A DNA stretch of 18,097 nucleotides, from positions 1 through 18,097 of the forward strand of contig JANPLZ010000166.1 of assembly GCA_031422555.1 (NCBI GenBank), in the 5' to 3' direction. The position numbers and the translations under genes were made by a program. Source of the DNA: JANNAT01 sp031422555. Its GTDB lineage: Bacteria > Pseudomonadota > Alphaproteobacteria > Rhodobacterales > Rhodobacteraceae. The notes beneath the pieces were generated by a model. That model did not search any database and was not told the origin of the DNA. It saw nothing but the letters and a program-made list of their open reading frames with translations. Numbering within the stretch: the stretch's first letter is position 1; the number at the start of each line of letters is the position of its first letter. Shown one piece after another: positions 13,755-18,097 of the stretch.

Positions 13755-15941
13755 GTGTCGGGCACACAGATGGACACCGCCGATGCAATCGCATCTGACC
13801 CGGGCGCAGGTTCGGTTTCGCCTGACGGCGCCTCTGCCGCGTGGGCGCGTTGGGCGATCTGGCCATTGGTCGCGCTGCAAAACGCCCAAGGCCAGTTGTT
13901 CGGCTGGGTGCCGGTGTTCATAGCCTGCGGCATCGGGGTCTGGTTTGCCCTGCCGTATGAGCCGGGGTTGATGTTTTATGCGGGCGCACTGCTGGTGCTG
14001 GTGCTGGCGGTGCTGGCCCGGCTGTTTGGTCCGGAACTGGCGTTTCCCCTCGCCGTGGCGGGGGGCTGCCTTATGGTCGGCCTGCTGGCAAGTGGGCTGC
14101 GCGCGCATATGGTCGCCGCCCCGATGCTGGAGTTTCGCTATTACGGTCCGGTGCAAGGCCGCATCACAGTGATTGACCGCTCGCAAACCGATGCGCTGCG
14201 CCTCACACTGGACCGCGTGGTGCTGGAAGATGTCGCCCCGTCGCGAACGCCGGTGAAAGTGCGGGTGTCACTGGGACAACAGCCCTTTGCGCCGGAACCC
14301 GGCCAGGTGGTGCTGTTGACCGCCTTTCTTTCGGCCCCCGAAGGCCCGTCCGAGCCCGGCGGCTTTGATTTTCGCCGCATGGCGTTTTTCAACCAGTTGG
14401 GCGCAGTCGGCTATACCCGCAGCCCGGTGATGCTGTGGGCTCCGCCGGAAGACGGCGCGCAAGTGATCAACCGGCTGCGCACAAGGCTGTCGGCGGCGAT
14501 CATGGCGCAAATTCCGGGGGATGCCGGGGCCTTTGCCAGCGGGGTGATGACGGGCGATCGCTCTGGCATCAGTCTGGAGACGGTGCAGGCGCTGCGCGAC
14601 AGCAACCTTGCGCATTTGCTGGCGATTTCGGGGATGAACATGGCGTTTGTCACCGGGTTTGTCTTTATGCTGCTGCGCTATGGCGTGGCGTTGATCCCGC
14701 CTATGGCGCTGCGGGTGAATGCCAAAAAGCTGGCGGCGGTGGTGGCGTTCGGGGTGGCGCTGTTTTATTTGCTGCTGTCGGGGGCCAATGTGGCGACGAC
14801 GCGGGCGTTCTTGATGGTTTGCGTGATGCTGGGGGCGATTTTGCTGGACCGCCGCGCGCTGACCATGCGGTCGGTGGCCTTGGCGGCGATCGTCTTGTTG
14901 CTGGTGGAACCCGAAAGCCTGACAGAGCCGGGGTTTCAGTTATCGTTTGCGGCGACGATTGTGCTGATCGCGGGCTACGGCGCGCTGGACCGCCGGGTGA
15001 TGCAGGAACGGCTGCCGCGCTGGATCATGCCGCTGTTCACGCTGGTGCTGACTTCGGTGCTGGCGGGGTTGGCCACGGCGCCGTTTGCGGCCGCGCATTT
15101 CAACCGCTTTACCGATTATGGCTTGCTCGCCAACCTGTTGACGGTTCCGGTGATGTCCGTGCTGATGGCGGCGGGGGTTGTGGCGGCGTTGCTTGCGCCC
15201 TTGGGCCTTGCAGCACCCGCGCTGTGGGTGATGGATATCTCGGCGCAATGGATTTTGTTCATCGCAGATTGGGTGGCGGGGCTGGAAGGTTCGGTCACCC
15301 CGATTGTCGAACCCGGCCCGTGGGTTTTGCCGCTGATTGCGCTTGCCGGATTATGGGCGGTGCTGTGGCGCGGGCAGGGGCGTTGGGCCGCGGTTTTGCC
15401 GTTGGTTCTGGCGATGGCCCTGTGGGCGGGGGCTGTGCGCCCGGTGCTGTTGATCAGTGACGACGGCGTTCTGGCGGGTCTTTGGGGCAAGGATGGCCGG
15501 GCGCTGTCGTCGGCGCGCGGCGCGGGGTTTGCGGCCAAGACATGGATGGAAAATGACGGTGATCTGGCCTTGCCCGAAGTGGCCGCGATCCGGTCAGGCT
15601 TTGCCGGGGCCAAAGGTGCGCGAAGTTTTGATCTGGCGGGCAGGCGTGGCATTATCTTGGGCGGCAAAGGTGCGGTGGCTGGGCTGCCCGCCGCCTGTGC
15701 TGCGGTGGATTTCGTGATACTGCCCGCGGCAATTGCCCCCGTTATACCGGCACCCGCCGGCTGCGTGATTATTGACCGCAGCGTTTTGGATGAAACCGGG
15801 GCTTTGGCGGCCCAAGTGCAGGAGGGTCGCCTGATTTTGCATCCCACAAGGGCGGTCAAGCGGATATGGATGTCGCCAGATGCGGTGCGCCCACCGATTG
15901 TGGTGCCACGCGCTGCCTTGAAGCTGCTGCAAACTCCATAA
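13755..15941 (+). CDS. comEC: ComEC/Rec2-family membrane protein lacking a metallo-beta-lactamase domain
   Basis: A 728-residue polytopic inner-membrane protein. ComEC is the channel that takes single-stranded DNA into the cytoplasm during natural transformation. The N-terminal transmembrane/DUF4131 region spans about 35-210 and the Competence core about 230-520, with the signature DSNLAHLLAISGMNMAFVTG at about 282-301. Odd points: the family's usual ISGLH/ISGMH histidine is Asn295 here, and the C-terminal part (about 540-728) has no HxHxDH metal motif, so the metallo-beta-lactamase-like nuclease domain of longer homologues is absent or decayed beyond recognition. GTG 13755 is the likely start; ATG 13770 is an alternative. 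DNA uptake is inferred from family membership; activity of this shortened form is unproven. Confidence 0.88.
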   Translation: MSGTQMDTADAIASDPGAGSVSPDGASAAWARWAIWPLVALQNAQGQLFGWVPVFIACGIGVWFALPYEPGLMFYAGALLVLVLAVLARLFGPELAFPLAVAGGCLMVGLLASGLRAHMVAAPMLEFRYYGPVQGRITVIDRSQTDALRLTLDRVVLEDVAPSRTPVKVRVSLGQQPFAPEPGQVVLLTAFLSAPEGPSEPGGFDFRRMAFFNQLGAVGYTRSPVMLWAPPEDGAQVINRLRTRLSAAIMAQIPGDAGAFASGVMTGDRSGISLETVQALRDSNLAHLLAISGMNMAFVTGFVFMLLRYGVALIPPMALRVNAKKLAAVVAFGVALFYLLLSGANVATTRAFLMVCVMLGAILLDRRALTMRSVALAAIVLLLVEPESLTEPGFQLSFAATIVLIAGYGALDRRVMQERLPRWIMPLFTLVLTSVLAGLATAPFAAAHFNRFTDYGLLANLLTVPVMSVLMAAGVVAALLAPLGLAAPALWVMDISAQWILFIADWVAGLEGSVTPIVEPGPWVLPLIALAGLWAVLWRGQGRWAAVLPLVLAMALWAGAVRPVLLISDDGVLAGLWGKDGRALSSARGAGFAAKTWMENDGDLALPEVAAIRSGFAGAKGARSFDLAGRRGIILGGKGAVAGLPAACAAVDFVILPAAIAPVIPAPAGCVIIDRSVLDETGALAAQVQEGRLILHPTRAVKRIWMSPDAVRPPIVVPRAALKLLQTP

Positions 15942-16006
15942 AGCGAACGACCGCGAACGGCGCTGCACTATCCAACAAACACCCTAAAACCTATCTAAAA
16001 TTTGCG

Positions 16007-16029
16007 CTTCATCTGTTCAAAAATATCCC
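16007..16029 (-). repeat. Putative dispersed intergenic tail motif
   Basis: On the minus strand this reads TGGGATATTTTTGAACAG followed by ATGAAG, directly after GC hairpins. From memory, closely similar 'GTATTTTTG...AGATGAAG' tails follow GC-rich hairpins after many genes in Rhodobacterales genomes, so this is probably one copy of a dispersed terminator-associated element. Only one copy is visible in this window. Confidence 0.45.
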
Positions 16030-16073
16030 ACGGGGGGAAGCGGCCCTTGCCGCTGGGGGGTGTGAAACCCCCC
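16018..16073 (-). terminator. Double-hairpin terminator between lexA and comEC
   Basis: GGGGGG (16055-16060) pairs with CCCCCC (16068-16073) around TGTGAAA. A second G6 (16032-16037) can compete for the same C tract and would enclose the small stem AGCGG/CCGCT (about 16039-16053). On the minus strand the structure is followed by TATTTTTG, so it fits an intrinsic terminator for lexA. In the plus direction it may also stop comEC, though no clear U-tract follows. The 65 nt between the comEC stop and this element show nothing recognisable. Confidence 0.6.
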
Positions 16074-16105
16074 TTCTGTGCCTGCCCGATAACCGCTTTG
16101 GCCGT

Positions 16106-16792
16106 TCAGTAACTGCGGATCAGCCCCACCAACCGCCCCTGCACTTTGACCAGATGATCTGGCAACACGCGGGTTTCATAGGCGGGGTTCGCCGCCTCAA
16201 GCGAGATCATACTGCCCTTGCGGCGAAAGCGTTTCAACGTTGCCTCGGCATCGTCAACCAACGCCACCACGATATCGCCGTTTTCGGCCGTTGATTGTTC
16301 CAAGATCACCACGATATCGCCATCGTTGATCCCGGCCTCAATCATCGAGTCGCCCTTCACCTCAAGCGCATAATGTTGCCCCTTGCCCGACAGCATCGAT
16401 CCCGGCACCGCGATGTGATGCGACACATGGCTGATCGCCTCAATCGGCACACCGGCGGCGATGCGGCCCATCACCGGCAACTCGGACGCGTAAACACCTT
16501 CAATCGGCATCGCGCCGCGCGGCGGATCCACTTTGTCCCCTTGAATGACGCGCGGGTTGAAGCCGGGTTTTTCCATTGCTTCGGGCAGTTTGACGATTTC
16601 CAGCGCCCTTGCCCGGTGCGCCAGACGGCGGATAAAGCCGCGCTCTTCCAGCGCGGTGATCAGCCGGTGAATGCCCGATTTTGACCGCAGATCAAGCGCA
16701 TCTTTCATTTCATCAAACGAGGGCGGCACGCCATCGCGGTCCAGCCGCTGTTTGATGAAATCCAGAAGTTCCAATTGCTTGCGCGTCAGCAT
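16106..16792 (-). CDS. lexA: LexA repressor (SOS response)
   Basis: A 228-residue repressor of DNA-damage genes that cleaves itself when stimulated by RecA filaments. The N-terminal winged helix (1-65, MLTRKQLELLDFIKQRL) is followed by a linker and the peptidase domain. The self-cleavage bond is Ala113-Gly114 in GRIAAGVPI, the nucleophile is Ser149 in GDSMIEAG, and the general base is Lys187 in ATLKRF; all are intact. The final helix-strand VQGRLVGLIRSY is typical. A GTTC-N7-GTTC SOS box sits 31 nt upstream of the ATG, showing autoregulation. It is downstream of moeA on the same strand but has its own control region. Confidence 0.97.
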   Translation of the reverse strand: MLTRKQLELLDFIKQRLDRDGVPPSFDEMKDALDLRSKSGIHRLITALEERGFIRRLAHRARALEIVKLPEAMEKPGFNPRVIQGDKVDPPRGAMPIEGVYASELPVMGRIAAGVPIEAISHVSHHIAVPGSMLSGKGQHYALEVKGDSMIEAGINDGDIVVILEQSTAENGDIVVALVDDAEATLKRFRRKGSMISLEAANPAYETRVLPDHLVKVQGRLVGLIRSY

Positions 16793-16822
16793 CGCGGGCC
16801 CCTCACGTTGTGTTGCCGCTCT

Positions 16823-16837
16823 GTTCTGCCCGTGTTC
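16823..16837 (-). promoter_or_regulatory. Alphaproteobacterial SOS box (LexA operator)
   Basis: GTTCTGCCCGTGTTC matches the alphaproteobacterial LexA recognition pattern GTTC-N7-GTTC exactly. It reads GAAC-N7-GAAC toward lexA and lies in the 78-nt gap between moeA and lexA. This supports LexA autorepression and the taxonomic call, since enteric-type SOS boxes look different. Confidence 0.9.
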
Positions 16838-16870
16838 TTGGTTTGTGTCAAGCGGTTTGCGCCCGCACGC

Positions 16871-18043
16871 CTACAGCGGGATGTAGTCCACCACAGCACC
16901 CGCGCGCCGCACCCCTTCATTAACCGGGCGGATCAGCAAGGCGTTGGCTTCGGTCAAGATCGACAACAGCGCTGAATCCTGCCGCTCGAACGGGGCGATG
17001 GTGCCGTCATCGGCCAGCCTTGCGCGCATGTAATGGGTGCGTGGCCCATTGCCGGGTTGATCGCTGGCCAGTCGGGCTTGGCGGATTTGCGGGCCACAAT
17101 CGGTTTGCCCCAGCATGGCGCGCAGCATCGGCAACAAGAACAAATGCCCGCACACAATCGCCGAAACCGGGTTGCCCGGCAAGCCCAGCATGGGAATGCC
17201 CAACACCCGGCCCGCCATCAACGGCTTGCCGGGGCGCATCGCAATTTTCCAAAATGCCCGCTCCATCCCCAGATCGGTGGCCACTTTGCCGACCAGGTCA
17301 TGGTCGCCCACCGACGCCCCGCCGATGGTGACGATCAGATCGGCCCCTTTGGTCAGGGCAAACACTTGTCGCAGATGGGCCTCCGTGTCGCGCGCAATCG
17401 GTAAAATCCGGGCCTCGCCGCCGCCCTGCTCCACCATCGCCGCCAACGCGAAGATGTTTGACGCCACAATCTGATCGGCGCCCGGCACTTCGCCCGGTAT
17501 GACCAGTTCATCGCCGGTGGCGATCAGGGCCACGACGGGGCGACGCACCACCGGCACAAGGCTGGCGTTCATCGCGGCCAGCAAGGCCAGATCATTGGGG
17601 CGCAGCGGGTGGCGGGGGTGAAACACTTGGCCATGGGCGAAATCCTGACCCATCGGGCGGATGTTATCGCCGCTTTTTGCGGCGGCGTTCAGGGTAATCT
17701 GCGGGCCCGTCGCGGTGATGTCTTCCTGAATCGCAATGCTGACAGCCCCATCCGGCAGCGGTGCGCCGGTGAAAATACGGGCGGCCTGATTGGGGTGCAA
17801 CCGGCCTGCAAAGGCATGGCCCGCCCCCGCCTCACCGATCACGTCAAAGCGGTCCCCCGGCCCGGCCATCCGGCCCAACGCATAGCCGTCCATCGCCGAC
17901 GCGGCAAAGGGCGGCTGCGTCAGTTGTGCATAAACCGGGGCCGCCATCACCCGGCCAAGCGACTGGCGCAGCGGCACGGATTGCGGCCCCAGCGGCGTGG
18001 TCAGGGCCAGACAGCGGGCCAATGCATCTTCAACCGATATCAT
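16871..18043 (-). CDS. moeA: Molybdopterin molybdenumtransferase MoeA
   Basis: A 390-residue enzyme that inserts molybdate into adenylylated molybdopterin, the last step of basic molybdenum cofactor synthesis. Family marks: SAMDGYAL near residue 50, RIFTGAPLPDGA, ATGDELV, the MoCF-binding GADLIVTIGGASVGDHD, GKPLMAGRVLG and GLPGNPVSA. The ATG at 18043 shares one base with the TGA of the preceding gene (TGATG overlap), so it is preferred over GTG 18046. Translational coupling with moaC follows from this. The product is needed by Mo enzymes such as the hydroxylase encoded at 6726-9011. Confidence 0.96.
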   Translation of the reverse strand: MISVEDALARCLALTTPLGPQSVPLRQSLGRVMAAPVYAQLTQPPFAASAMDGYALGRMAGPGDRFDVIGEAGAGHAFAGRLHPNQAARIFTGAPLPDGAVSIAIQEDITATGPQITLNAAAKSGDNIRPMGQDFAHGQVFHPRHPLRPNDLALLAAMNASLVPVVRRPVVALIATGDELVIPGEVPGADQIVASNIFALAAMVEQGGGEARILPIARDTEAHLRQVFALTKGADLIVTIGGASVGDHDLVGKVATDLGMERAFWKIAMRPGKPLMAGRVLGIPMLGLPGNPVSAIVCGHLFLLPMLRAMLGQTDCGPQIRQARLASDQPGNGPRTHYMRARLADDGTIAPFERQDSALLSILTEANALLIRPVNEGVRRAGAVVDYIPL

Positions 18044-18097
18044 CACTTCGCCTCGTAACGGCCTGATTTACCGCCATCTTTCAGGATCAGATGAACG
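18043..18097 (-). CDS. moaC: MoaC C-terminal end (partial)
   Basis: Seventeen codons and a TGA stop are visible, ending LILKDGGKSGRYEAK. The GGKSG-aromatic ending is characteristic of cyclic pyranopterin monophosphate synthase MoaC, the enzyme of early molybdopterin synthesis, and the moaC-moeA order agrees. The rest of the gene lies beyond the window. The call rests on a short tail plus context. Confidence 0.7.
   Translation of the reverse strand, partial: VHLILKDGGKSGRYEAK

Noticed and set aside
1..18097. CRISPR arrays, tRNA or rRNA genes, insertion sequences, prophage genes
   Set aside because: No regularly spaced repeats, no transposase or integrase motifs and no cloverleaf-like sequence with the conserved TTCGA-type arm were noticed in the gaps between genes.

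Overview
The window looks like a chromosomal segment of an alphaproteobacterium, most likely Rhodobacterales (Roseobacter group). The grounds are a moaC-moeA-lexA-comEC-gltX-gltA neighbourhood, an alphaproteobacterial SOS box (GTTC-N7-GTTC) in front of lexA, GC-rich codon use, and a 'TATTTTTG...AGATGAAG' intergenic tail that I associate with this order. This is read from sequence only; no database was searched.

Layout, left to right. (1) 1-2130, minus strand: valS, cut at its C-terminus by the window edge, with an internal stretch (about 420-720) of atypical codon use. (2) 2210-4705, minus strand: a compact cluster that is the most interesting part of the window. It holds a 59-residue protein that is almost only a signal peptide plus an exosortase-type C-terminal sorting signal (4526-4705), a stand-alone exosortase-family membrane transpeptidase with an intact Cys/Arg/His triad (3590-4450), a membrane-anchored partner overlapping it by ATGA (3057-3593), and a fatty-acid-hydroxylase/sterol-desaturase-type enzyme 10 nt further on (2210-3046). 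Between substrate and exosortase lie interleaved, mutually exclusive inverted repeats. (3) 4829-6621: an Lrp/AsnC regulator divergent from a type III PLP ornithine/lysine decarboxylase, with a near-perfect 17-bp palindrome and a structured leader between them. (4) 6726-10077, plus strand: a lone large subunit of the xanthine dehydrogenase/form II CO-dehydrogenase-like molybdenum hydroxylases, then a DUF2235 alpha/beta hydrolase that overlaps it and probably starts at a CTG codon behind a perfect AGGAGG. (5) 10094-13679, minus strand: a DUF1624-type acyltransferase-like membrane protein, citrate synthase gltA and glutamyl-tRNA synthetase gltX. (6) 13755-15941, plus strand: comEC without a recognisable metallo-beta-lactamase domain. 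(7) 16106-18097, minus strand: lexA with its own SOS box, moeA, and the last 17 codons of moaC.

How the genes work together. Regions 1 and 5-7 are housekeeping: translation, TCA cycle, SOS control, molybdenum cofactor synthesis and DNA uptake. The moaC-moeA pair supplies the cofactor that the Mo hydroxylase of region 4 needs. Region 3 is a classic local regulator/target pair for polyamine synthesis. Region 2 reads as a dedicated protein-sorting mini-system with its own tiny substrate, and perhaps a lipid-modifying enzyme. No CRISPR array, tRNA, rRNA, insertion sequence or prophage gene was seen, and no gap between genes exceeds about 215 nt.
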